From NCBI GenBank assembly GCA_037953625.1, contig CM075649.1, positions 93,935,290-93,999,289 on the forward strand: 64,000 nt of DNA, given 5' to 3'. The translations under genes and the position numbers were made by a program. This document shows positions 1-10,475 of this stretch, in pieces. Below the pieces are notes generated by a model. That model ran no database searches. It saw only the letters and a list, made by a program, of their open reading frames with translations, and had not been told where the DNA came from. The stretch is from Crotalaria pallida (Eukaryota > Streptophyta > Magnoliopsida > Fabales > Fabaceae). Position 1 is the first letter of the stretch; each line of letters begins with the position of its first letter.

Positions 1-488
1 TAGTTTGAGAACAAAACCATCATATTTTAATTCCAGTTTATTTGTAATCTTCTCTCCAATCATTAGCAACCCTTTTATCATCTTCCTTACTTACTTATAG
101 ACTTGTCACAGACCTTAATTTACTGAAAATACAGTTTCATTCAATCATGTTCATAGTTAAAAGTCCATAAAGATAAAACCTATTACAATTTCAGCATTTA
201 ATGTTATCACATAATTCTTTCTTAATTAGATTGAGTCTTAGTGTAAGGTTGTTTTCTCATCTTATCAGTCGTAGTTTAAAGATTCAAGCATATCAAATTA
301 CATTCCATTAGTTCTAATTCCATCAATCTAATTTCCAATTAAAACTCTTTATCAAACCATAACAAATTCCATCTTTCCCTAGCTTATTTACTCCCAATGA
401 TTGGTTCAAATATTAGTCCAACTCTAAGTAACAACTATCCTCAATGATTGTTACACCAACATAATCAACTGATGCATTTTGTCAGTCA

Positions 489-520
489 CTAACCGGTTAG
501 AAAGGCCACTAACCGGTTAG
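489..520. repeat. Paired CTAACCGGTTAG palindromes
   Basis: Two perfect 12-bp palindromes at 489-500 and 509-520 are spaced 20 bp start to start. A second pair is at 1689-1700 (one base off) and 1709-1720 with the same spacing. The AACCGGTT core contains MYB-type half sites, but binding is inference. Confidence 0.8.
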
Positions 521-1497
521 TCTGCAGGTTTGAGAGCAAAATCTGCATTTTGACATGTGCAAACCTACTCAGTACTTACCATTGACCTTCAATCAGTCTT
601 AGGTAGTGACTAACATACCATTACATACTTGTTTCAAGTCTTATTTCACTTAATATCTCAATTCATATTCATTGCTTCCTAATCAATTGTTCATAAATCT
701 AAAACTTTCACAATTTCAGCATAACTCACAAAATTAGATTCAACATAATTTCAGAATCACAACATCTCATTTCAAGTCCACATAATAACCATACTCATAT
801 TCAAAAGTTCATGATTAATTCATCAACTAATTCAGTCTTGTGAATTCCAATAATAATCAACAAGCATCAAGATTTCAGCATAAGTCTCATTCAATCATGT
901 CTTGCACATAATTATATACCTTCCTTGCATATGGCAGCTTTACTTTCCAGTTACATGTCAATTCATTCTACCAAGTTTGCATTCCAAATTAAGACAAATC
1001 ATGCAGACATGTATCAATTCTAATTTCGTCATTCAAATTCATCATTATACCATGTCATTCCATTCAAATCATTTGCATAATCAACTAATTAGCTGCATCA
1101 CCTAATAACAAGGAACCATGGGTTGTCTTGGTCTCCATACCAAGCAATCCTTGTCACGGTTCTAGCATACATAAACACATAATCAAACTTCCAATCAATA
1201 ATCCTAGCGATATGAATGAGGTCTCCCATACCTTGCACGAATTGGACAACCCTCAATCAAGCTCAAACTCAACCTAGAACAGCAGCTAACACAACAACAA
1301 CAACAGTTTAGCAAAAACAGAGCAACAAAGACAGCACAAACCCCTTTGATTTACAAGCTCTCACACTCACTAATCACAAGCTTAAGGTGCAACAACTAAG
1401 GGCAGGTTGTATGCACGAATTTGAGGAGGTATTTGGGCAGAGTTTTGGCTCTGAAATTCGTGAAGAAATAAGAACAAAACAACAACCAGCAACAGGG

Positions 1498-1505
1498 TAT
1501 TTATA
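1498..1505 (-). promoter_or_regulatory. Probable TATA box of LTR I
   Basis: The minus strand reads TATAAATA within CTCTCTATAAATACCC. It lies about 185 bp downstream of the palindrome pair and upstream of the leader, where an LTR core promoter is expected. Transcription would start near 1470. Confidence 0.55.
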
Positions 1506-2107
1506 GAGAGGGAAAAGAGAGGGAATGAGGCAAGAGTGGAGCAAATTAAGCCACCCTACTCTTCCTAATACCAAACACTTGTCCCAGCCTCCCTAGGGAC
1601 ATTCCAAGTGTCCTGGAAGGAAGAAAAATCTGCGTTTCCACGAGTTTCCATGCTTAAACCGACTTATTTTTCAGAAGATACAGACGCTCTAACCGGTTAC
1701 TGGTTTTACTAACCGGTTAGCTACTACTAAAATCTAGAAATTCAAATATAATACACTGCTGTGCTCAAAATTTAATTTAAAAATATTTGCTTCTCACAAC
1801 TAAATTTCCACCGTTGGATGTCAAGATAAAATCATTAGAAACCTTGTCTAAAAATTTGAGCAAGATCCAATGGTTAATGAAAGAGATACAGTCCAATCTT
1901 TACATAATATTTTGGTAAAATATCATTTTCTTAAATGTTATACTGAAGTCTTTCTTACCAAAGCCATTTTAGTTACAAAATATGTTTCCTTTTAATTTAT
2001 TTTTCCAAAATGTTTCACTTAAAATAAGTTTTCAATAATAAAGTAATGAGTAATATGTCAGATTAGTCCCTGACTTTGTAAGTGTAGGTCAAGTTAGTCC
2101 CTGACTT

Positions 2108-2264
2108 TATCGAAATAGCAATTTAGTCCCTGAGATAAAAGAACGTCGATCAAGTTAGTCCCTGCCGTCACTATCGCAGGGATGTATTTGCTTTAAAATG
2201 GGATAAAGATAGGGACGTATGTGAATTAAAATGAAATCTCAGGGACTAAATTGCTATTTTGATA
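2108..2264. repeat. Small foldback element with 29-bp inverted arms
   Basis: The arms at 2108-2136 and 2236-2264 are inverted copies with one mismatch, each containing AATTTAGTCCCTGAGAT or its complement. The motif TAGTCCCTGA recurs in direct orientation at about 2064-2106 and 2156. The foldback ends exactly where homology to the right LTR of H begins (about 2265). It could be a MITE or the edge of a larger mobile element; no target duplication was identified. Confidence 0.6.
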
Positions 2265-2706
2265 AATTCCTCGCATTCTACAACGTGAGACCAATTCCAA
2301 ACTCAAAACCCATATCCTAGAACTCTCTAATCAATTACTCGACAAAGATCAAGACGCTAGGCCACACTCGGGCTCTTGCAATCCCGGCACTCAAGTCTAC
2401 ACAAACTCCTAATCGCGCATTCACAACAACCACACATATCCAAGGCATTCGAATACAAACAAAAACTCTAGTCGAGCCAATACCACACTACACGCCATCA
2501 AACACATTCAAAGCTTAATCCATATATACACCCAGTGCATTCACCAATCACATACGCATTTACCAATCGTTTCATATAATAATATTACATATATTTACTC
2601 ACACATAAACCTATAGATATATATACACACTAAGAAAATATCTATAATCAATTATCCACATATATCTAAATATTTATATATTCATTTAGAAAAAGCAAAA
2701 GTTACA
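2265..2706 (-). repeat. H left (3') LTR, truncated
   Basis: Near-identical to 8812-9267 of the right LTR and ending in GTTACA. The other roughly 1.9 kb of the LTR is missing to the left, where the foldback lies. Confidence 0.85.
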
Positions 2707-2744
2707 ATACTCCCCCACTTACAGGAATTTCGTCCCCGAAATTC
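2707..2744 (-). promoter_or_regulatory. H polypurine tract and upstream hairpin
   Basis: On the minus strand AAGTGGGGGAG abuts the 3' LTR. Just upstream is an inverted repeat, GAATTTCG at 2725-2732 and CGAAATTC at 2737-2744, with a four-base loop. The PPT primes plus-strand synthesis; the hairpin recurs in A, B, D and E. Confidence 0.8.
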
Positions 2745-4092
2745 AGTTTTCGAAAAGAGATAAAGTGGGGTACATTAAATCATTTTTAAACTAAAACCCT
2801 GTTAAAATCAACAGACATTTGGAGTCTTGAAAACTTGTTTAAGTTTCCATAATAATAATGATAATAGTCTTTCTCGGAAACTCCCGCGATCTCGGATTAT
2901 GCTCCCTGGGTACTCCCCCGCTTAGGATTTTGTTACTCTCGGGAATTAATGTCACTATCTCCTTTGGAAATGAAGGACATGTTCTATTAGTTTTCGGAGA
3001 TCAACACAAAATTTTAATGTGTCTAGGTCCTCATTGGTTCTTTCGACGACTAGCACGACAAGAACACCGAGGAATGGGCATTGCCTAATGCCCAAGATGG
3101 TTCTATTTGACTGGCTTTTGTCCTTTGGTTCACTTTGATAGGCACCCTTCCTTCCTACATTTCAGGGATTTTCTAATGTGGTTGGGTTTTGTTCGAGGTA
3201 AGGTGGTCCCTCTTCCCAGAACTTGCATAAAAATAAGCAGAATTTCCCTGATGATGCCCTCATTTTCCTTTTCAGATACTAAGGTTTCCTCACTTCTCTA
3301 TCCAGGTGGTTTTCTACTATGGACTTGGTTGCTAATCTTCTCTCTAGTGGATTTCCAATTCTCCGGCTGACTCTTGCACCTCCTTGCACAACCTTTCTAT
3401 AGCTGTTAAGATATGCTAAGCTTAAAGGATAAGCTTAAGACATCGTCAAGTCATGGTGGTCTAACTACAATCAGAGTTGTTCCCGTTCCTCAGTTATTTA
3501 AAGTTGAAGGGTAAGGTTTCCAACTCCATGTTCTTTTGTTGGGACCTTTGGTCTGAGAGGGTTTTGGCAACCCTTTCTTACCGCTCACTATGGCATCACG
3601 TGTTCAGGATTCTACTAAATGTCTTGCCGTTTCGAAAAATCTTGGGAAGTCTAAGGGTATTAGGGTGTTTTACTTACGGGTTACTCAATTATTCGACTTG
3701 TGTTTCGGTTTCCGACCCACCTAAGGGTACTCACTAGTTTACACTAACCATTATGTACTGTCGGGGTAACAAAGCACAACTCCGATCCTAGTACAATGTG
3801 GTCCTGGGACATTTTTCTCTAATCGGTATCAAAAGGTCTTGGTAGTTCTTCGGTTTTGCAGTTACTAGATCGGTCGGCTTTAGGTTACTCTATATGTCTC
3901 CAGGAGATATCAAGGGAAACCAACCTCGCAGAGTTCCGAGAAATCCTTATTAAAACAAACCAAGGAAAACAAAACTTTCTGTATATTTATAGATACACGT
4001 GCATACAAACATATTCAGCTATTTGTATGAAATTCTCAAAAATAGTACCTTTAGTCATTGTTCAATTAAAATTTGTTAGTAACTTTAGAAAA

Positions 4093-4500
4093 TGGTGATG
4101 GAAATCGAAAAGTCCTTAATTTGAAAATCGTTTGGAATCATTTGCAAAATTCAATCAATTCAATTTATTTAAAATCTTAAAATGCAAAAACTTAGCAATA
4201 ACAATCACAAACATAATCACGCAATTAATATATGTACACATACACCCACACATTCAACCATTGTATTAAAGTTCAAAATAGGGGTTTTACTTATATCAAA
4301 AAGCTTTTGAAAATTGTAATTGAAATCAAAATGCGATTAATTTTGAAAATGGTTTGGAGTCATTTGCAAAACTTTAAACAATTCAGTTTGTCAAAATATA
4401 AAACACCACAATTACAACAAACATTCAATCGCAACTAATCACTATTACAATGAAGCAATTAACACGTATATATATACACATATACTATTATACATATAAC
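4093..4500. repeat. Imperfect tandem duplication, period about 222 bp
   Basis: The block near 4093-4175, with GTTTGGAATCATTTGCAAAA, recurs at about 4315-4397 as GTTTGGAGTCATTTGCAAAA, followed in both cases by CAATTA-rich then TATAC-rich sequence. The copies are clearly diverged, so the duplication is old. Confidence 0.65.
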
Positions 4501-4512
4501 CAAAACATGGTT

Positions 4513-5200
4513 CGAGAACCTTCCGATTGAATTTAAACCTCTTTTTCTGTTTAAGCAAAAACCTCCTTTCATCCATAAATTTAATCGTTGTAACTTGGGG
4601 TTTAAGTTCAATCGGTAGGGTCTCCATGCTTATTTCTCGTTTAGTATCAAAGTCATCGTAATTGAAATTAGTTGCAGAACCGACTACAAGTCCGACATAA
4701 ATGTTCTTGTTGTTTTCATAGATACTAATCTAGCCGATGTGAACTAAATCGCTCGGTTGGATTAGTATCGAGGCAATAAATTACCTTGGTTTACGTAGTC
4801 CCACCTCTAATTCTCTTCCACTCACTTTAATACCAAACTACCTCCCATACACACATATCTCGAGGGCCTTTCGGTTGAGTTCGAACCGCTTCCCATATTG
4901 GGCAAAAATTTCGTTTTCTATTCCCAAATCAAATTGGTACAATTCAGCGGTTCAAATCCAATCGATCGGTACTCGATCCTTATTTCCCATTCGACGTCAC
5001 AGTTACTGGAATTGAGATTAGCTGTGGAACGACGACTAATTTAACATGAACATTCTTTTTCGCTCTCCTAAATACTAGTCTAACCGATGTGAATTTAATC
5101 ACTTGGTTGGATTAGTATTGAGGCCATAACTTATCTTGATTCGTGCGGTTCCATTTCTAATCCTCGTCCAATTACTTTGACACCAAAACACTCCACATAT
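4513..5200. repeat. Imperfect tandem duplication, period about 350 bp
   Basis: CGAGAACCTTCCGATTGA at 4513 recurs as CGAGGGCCTTTCGGTTGA at 4861. TAGCCGATGTGAACTAAATC at 4731 recurs as TAACCGATGTGAATTTAATC at 5081, each followed by a GGTTGGATTAGTAT block. Two full units are visible. Confidence 0.75.
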
Positions 5201-5829
5201 ACACATTTAAGCATATACAATCAAATATAACAGAGCAAGGGGAACAACAAGAATTAACGCTAAGGTTTTATACATAGGGAAATCGTTTACTAACTTGCGA
5301 GAGTGCACAACTTCCTAGATTTCGACGACATCACCTCCCGATAAATGCAAACATCGGAATGGCCAGTCCTGACACTACATTCAATTGGTGGTAATAGCCC
5401 TCGCCATCTAGATTGAGTTCCTGCACTTCGTTCGGATGCCTCGGCATTCTCGGGATTTCCTTTGTATAAAAATTTAATTTCCGACCAGCCTAATACTTAG
5501 GATTCTCATTTTCATTATATCATTTTCATACCACCTAGGTATCCTGTTTGCAATTGGATAAATACTTATAACATTTGATTCTTTGAATCCCTAAGTTATT
5601 CGCTTAGGTTCCAAAGAATCCCATTCTCTTTTCATTTCTAGATACAGTTTCTAAATTTTGTCACTCTTTGGTATTTCCAATTGCAAACATAAACCTATTC
5701 CGTTCCTTCTCATTTCTGGCCTCATTCTTGGCCTCTTATTCTTCTTTCACTTTTTGGTGTATTGTTTGTGCGAGATCGCTATTCATATCATCTATGACAG
5801 GTATATCGGATAGGCATACTATTCTTTTT

Positions 5830-6310
5830 CTCTTTTCTTTTCATCGCAGCTGTTACTGCGTTTTATTTTCTTTTTCTCTTTTTATTTTCATCGCAGTTGT
5901 TACTGCATTTCCTTTTCTTTTTCTCTTTTCTTGTCTTAGTCCTATCCGATATCCTATCTCCTTTATCCTCACATCGCCCTCCACTCTCAGGGAAAAGCCA
6001 AACCGGGAGGAAGCATCCCCCAACCAATGCCTACACTGTACTTCATCCATAATGGTTCATCGTGCGGGACTTACTAACAAAGTTGGTACACTGCACCACG
6101 CCGGATTCCTCGTACTTAACTTCACCCGATCCAGGGTTCGTCGTTCTACTTCACCCCTCTTGGGGTCCCTCGTAGGCTACAGCAGGAACCACTATCAACC
6201 GATCAACGAAGTGCCTAAGCGACTGCTAGGATTTGTTGTTGGTGCGCGCAGAACCAATTGCCGACTTGGGTATCCGGCTATGTCATGCTATGTCCTAGTC
6301 ACTTAGCAAT
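5830..6310 (-). repeat. Segment related to the LTR intron of element D
   Basis: Blocks at 5968-6010 (CCTCCACTCT, then GGGAGGAAGCAT) and 6178-6215 (ACAGCAGGAACCACTATCA) match D at 30699-30736 and 30860-30880, in the same order and orientation. Just before them are two copies of a 47-bp unit containing GCAGCTGTTACTGC (about 5845-5925). Part of a D-like LTR may have become interior sequence. Confidence 0.5.
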
Positions 6311-6910
6311 CAAGATTCTCCAGCAACAATCCCCTTGGTTGTTTCAATAACACAACCTAGTCACTCTATCACTCTCGGCAATCTATGAACTTCTCGTCTA
6401 CTTGTACTTCAGTCATAGAATATCAACATCTCGCTTTTCCCCATAATTGCCTCTCATTTGAATTCGAACCATATTCATTGTTAAAATTGTTTAATCATAA
6501 AAATTTGAATTTGATTCAAAAACTATACATTGAAAATGTGTTTTTCATTTGGTTCAAATTCAATAGAGACCCCCATTTTCTTTTCTTTTACTTTCCTTTT
6601 CTTTTGCTTTTCTCTTTTTCTTTCTCCTTATTTTTCTTTTCCAATTTCTCTTTCTCTTTTTCTCATAATTGTCTCTCACAAACAACACCATTTCTTCCAT
6701 TCATGAAGGTGGTATTCAATATCTTTTAAAACTTTTCCTTAGTATTGGCTAATCATTTCGAATAATTTATGTGCTAATACTTCCTACTTTCCCTAACTCA
6801 ACACTTAACATTAAAATTTTACATACAAGTCTCACCTTTGAACAAGAAGTTTGAGATGAGAGTGTTCGCAGCGAGATCGGGACCATTTTCCCAGGCCGAA
6901 AGGAAAAACT

Positions 6911-6922
6911 GCTCTGATACCA
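6911..6922 (-). promoter_or_regulatory. H primer-binding site (initiator Met-tRNA)
   Basis: The minus strand reads TGGTATCAGAGC, complementary to the 3' end of plant initiator Met-tRNA. It starts four bases inside the end of the 5' LTR and fixes the element's orientation. Confidence 0.9.
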
Positions 6923-7075
6923 TAATTGTAACACCCTGATTCATATTTAAAAGATAAATAAATAAAAGTTTCTAATAAAAATAAGGAATTACAATACAAG
7001 CAGAATTAATTGGAATTCCTTTCTTTCGACTCTTTCGCTGCGACACTCTGATCCTCAAGCTTCTTGGACATTTAC

Positions 7076-7938
7076 CTAAAATGTTAACCACTAAGGGGTG
7101 AGACCTTTTCAAACCCAGTGAATTAAAAGATAGTAAACGTTTCATAAAGAATAATAACTAAATTAAGCACTGGACCAACAATACACATCACTTAATCCGG
7201 ACTCGTGCAATGTATGAGAGCCTCCACGTCGCCAACCTATAACTAGATCCCATTCACATCGTTCTCAGTCATACATTCCTTATCCATTCTTTACCGTGGG
7301 ATCCATTTATAGGATTGGTACTCTTTTCTTCTCATTTAGATAATAGTTAGGATTATTGGAAGGGAAGTCAATAGTCCGGGTTCTTTCTTATTTCATCACA
7401 TAATGTGGTACTTAATACTTACTTAACCGGTTATTAGAATCGACTAACCGGTTAAGTTAGTATTGAAGTACCATTTCAAATCATTTATCTTATAATCTGT
7501 CATTGACTTCTTTCGCAATAACCATAGCCCTGACTTAACAACATGCAACATACACACCATCTACAGGTAGTCGATATGCACAGGCATATCTCGGTCCTAT
7601 CAAACAAGTTTAACATCAACAACAACAACAACAATAAGGACCCAAACCATAACAATAATAAAACCAACGACGACAACCAACAGATCATACAAGTCAGTCG
7701 ACATACTCAGGTATGTCTCAGAGTACAATAATTGAAATCAACTCACTAAGGTTCATCACTTCCTACTTTATAACATACAAAAAAAAAAGGTTTTAATCAT
7801 AAATAATTCAATAAAGATAAAATCAACTAATAATAATCTAGTCATCCCCAATCCAACTCCAATATAACTATTAATCCCAAATCCTATTATAAACTCTAAC
7901 TATCCCTAACTCAGTGTAGGAAAGTGTCTCCCCCTTAC
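7076..7938 (-). other. Predicted LTR intron of H (863 nt)
   Basis: The 5' splice site is AAG|GTAAGGGG and the 3' site is TTTTAG|GTAAA, found by eye at the positions equivalent to those in D, G, A, B and E. The segment CAGTCGACATACTCAGGTAT (7693-7712) is shared with D's intron. Confidence 0.5.
7407..7472. other. Near-perfect long hairpin in the H LTR
   Basis: GGTACTT at 7407-7413 pairs with AAGTACC at 7466-7472. The pairing continues inward through AATACT and TTAACCGG, with one bulge and one mismatch, giving a stem of about 24 bp that includes two TAACCGGTTA palindromes. Confidence 0.8.
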
Positions 7939-8285
7939 CTTAGAGGAAGATGATGCTTGATTGAAGCTCCGAGGACCTTGAATCTACCCCCATCTACTTG
8001 GATTTCAACTCCCTTGACCTATCTCCACTTGGTTCATGAGATTGGAGGAGAGAGAAAGAGCCCTAGGAGAGAGAAAACTCCATAGGAAGAGAGGGAAAGC
8101 TTGAAACCAAGAGGGAGGAAGTGATTTTGTATGGAGTTTAGCCAAAACATGGCTTGAATCTATGGGGAAGTGTTGGAAATGGGATTTGGTGGCCTAGGGG
8201 AAGGTTTTGGGGCGGAGGAAAGAAGGAAGGGAAAGCTGGTGGGGTGCTGTGGTCTGGCTGGTGCTGCTGGTGCTGCTGGCACGCC

Positions 8286-8295
8286 CTTATAGAGG
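8286..8295 (-). promoter_or_regulatory. Probable TATA box of the H LTR
   Basis: The minus strand reads CTCTATAAGG between a GC-rich upstream region and the CT-rich leader. G has an equivalent CTATAAGAG. Confidence 0.55.
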
Positions 8296-10410
8296 CTCGC
8301 GTGCCTGGGCGTAGCATCAGCCGTGCCTGCGCCCGCACCACGCACAGGTCTAGTGCGGAACAGTTCCAGACGCTTGCCTGGGCGCAATTCATTCTGTCTG
8401 GCGCTGTGCCTCAGTGGCACCAGAAAATTGACGCACCGGCTCATGCAGGGGTGCACCGGATACCCTGAAACACCGATTTCCGCACTTTTTAACCCGATTC
8501 GAAGGTTCCTAACCCATTTTAACACTAAATCAAACACCCACAACATTAAATTACATTCCAAACATCAAAATCATAATTTCATTATTTTAAACACATAATT
8601 CACAAACACAATTTATCGAACGAACTAAAACCGAACTCTAGGCGTAACCCTTTTCTAATAGTCGTTCTAATCCGAACAACTTACGACAACTCTCGATACT
8701 TACTAATCTAAGGCTACCCACACTCAAGGCATAGTCAAGCGGTCGGATGACCTCCAAATGCCTTCTAAAGCCTAACACTATTCCGGAACTCCGTCGAAAC
8801 ACGATTTCGAAGGAATTCCTAGCATTCTACAACTTGAGACCAATTCCAAACTGAAAACCCATATCCTGGAACTCTCTAATCAATTACTCGACAAAGATCA
8901 AGACGCTAGGCCACACTCGGGCTCTTGCAACCCCGGCACCTAAGCATACACAAACTCCTAATCACGCATTCACAACAACCACACATATCCAAGGCATTCG
9001 AATACAAACAACAACTCTAGTCGAGCCAATACCACACTTCACGCCATCAAACACATTCAAAGTTTAATCCATATACAAACCCAGTGCATTCACCAATCGC
9101 GGATGCATTTACCAATCGTTTCATATAATAATATTACATATATTCACTCACACATGAACCTATAGATATATATATACACACACTAAGAAAATATCTATAA
9201 TCAATTATCCACATATATCTAAATATATATATATATATATATTCATTTAGAAAAAGCAGAAGTTACATAAACTCAAGCTTTAAATCATTTGAAAACATTT
9301 TTAGAGTTGAAAAATAACTTGGATAAATTCTTGACAGCAATTGGACAAGTCCAAAAATCGCTTTTCGCAATTTCGAAAACACCGTAAAATCATACTTTTG
9401 TTCCTATAATATTTTGCTGTAAATTAAATACTTAAAACAAATCATATTTCAAACATAACACCATGAAGTGAATGATGACAACAACTAACAAGCTCAGCCT
9501 TTTTCAATTAAATAAAAAACAACTACTCCAAAATCAATTAACTTTCAAAAGCTATTTACGTAATAAAGCACAACATTTTGACCGATTAAATAACTCATTC
9601 CCTTCTACTTGTTTTATCACACAAACAATTCAAGGCAATTAAACACATAATCAATTAATTAGCATGCATCACCTAACACAAACTAACCTAACCTTAAACC
9701 AATTACCTAAACCGAAACACAAACTTAAACAATTAACGTACAAATTTATTTTCTCACACCTAAACACTACTTTAAACAATATTCATTTTACTCACATCTA
9801 GACATCACAATTAACACACAATGTCCAGCCAAATCATAGAAAAATGCACAAAGGTTCATCCTCATCAAAAAGCACCTAATCGAGTGTCGGATCATCAAAC
9901 ACGGAGAAAACATAAATGACAAAATCTAAAATCATATCAAATCAAAGGGTTTTAGTTCCAAAATTTGAAGAACTCTAAAACATGTAACACTCTCACTTTT
10001 ATTAGCAATTTTTAGGTTTTATAAAAATCGGAGTTTTAAAATTTCGTTTTAATACTTAAATTTCTTAAAAAGGTTTTAAGAAAATCCGGCAGAGTTTCCT
10101 CTGTTTTCCGGACTTCCCAAAATTTTTCTCCTAAAAACCTGTCAGTCCAGAATTGTTTAAAAACATAAACAACAACAGTTTAACAGTTATAACAAAACCT
10201 AATGCCCGGTGGATACAAAGTTCAGGGCGAACAACTATTACATATTTAAATTACAAAATACTGGTCCACTCAAAATAACTTTTACCTCTGGGGCGACCCC
10301 GTCCTCGAGAGGAGGACGACATTTTTGAAATCCCTGTTTTAGTTTCCCTGTAAGTATTCACGTGTAAGGTAATCAGGGAGAGAATTATTATATATATATA
10401 TATATATATA

Positions 10411-10433
10411 TTCACTCCACGTAGTGGAATGAA
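10411..10433. other. Hairpin just beyond the G intron
   Basis: TTCACTCCAC and GTGGAATGAA pair around GTA with one mismatch. Equivalent in position to hairpins in A, B, D and E. Confidence 0.7.
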
Positions 10434-10475
10434 GATCCTACCCGGCCAGCACTGGTGTATGCTCCACTTGCGTAC

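Larger units (their letters stand above)
1..2107 (-). mobile_element. Partial LTR of Ty3/gypsy-type element I
   Basis: No coding sequence is visible. On the minus strand the stretch has the plan of the other gypsy-type LTRs here. A block around 1810-1890 (CCGTTGGAT, then GAGCAAGATCCAA) resembles the one in A's LTR near 42465-42535. Palindromes follow at 1689-1720, then a TATA box at 1498-1505, a leader, and a possible 5' splice site AAG|GTATGG at about 1231. The left end is outside the window and the right end is unclear because a foldback begins at 2108. A separate element interrupting H is the simplest reading, but neither the TG/CA terminus nor a target duplication can be seen. Confidence 0.55.
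2745..6910 (-). other. H interior, no recognisable coding sequence
   Basis: No gag, protease, RT, RNase H or integrase motif was found on either strand. The 212-codon open frame at 5668-6306 is antisense to the element and made of low-complexity T/C-rich sequence, so I do not call it. The stretch holds two tandem duplications (4093-4500 and 4513-5200) and a segment related to the LTR of D (about 5830-6310). It behaves as spacer between PBS and PPT. Confidence 0.65.
2265..9267 (-). mobile_element. Element H: non-autonomous Ty3/gypsy-type LTR retrotransposon
   Basis: The element reads on the minus strand. The right LTR (6927-9267) is the 5' LTR and is followed inward by a PBS matching initiator Met-tRNA. 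A polypurine tract sits against the left, 3' LTR. The last 440 bp of the left LTR (2265-2706) match 8812-9267; the remainder was lost or displaced by the foldback and element I. About 4.2 kb of interior has no recognisable gag or pol. The host on the right side (9268 onward) is F. Confidence 0.8.
6927..9267 (-). repeat. H right (5') LTR
   Basis: It runs from TGTAACACCC to AGTTACA on the plus strand, 2341 bp. On the minus strand it holds a GC-rich upstream part, TATA at 8286-8295, a CT-rich leader, AAG|GTAAG at 7938, an intron-like stretch with a long hairpin (7407-7472), and TTTTAG|GTAAA at 7076. Overlapping open frames at 8138-8598 are GC-rich shadows on both strands and are not called as genes. 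Confidence 0.85.

Noticed and set aside
5668..6306. 212-codon open frame in the H interior
   Set aside because: Antisense to H, built on T/C-rich repeats, no domain, and overlapped by an opposing frame.
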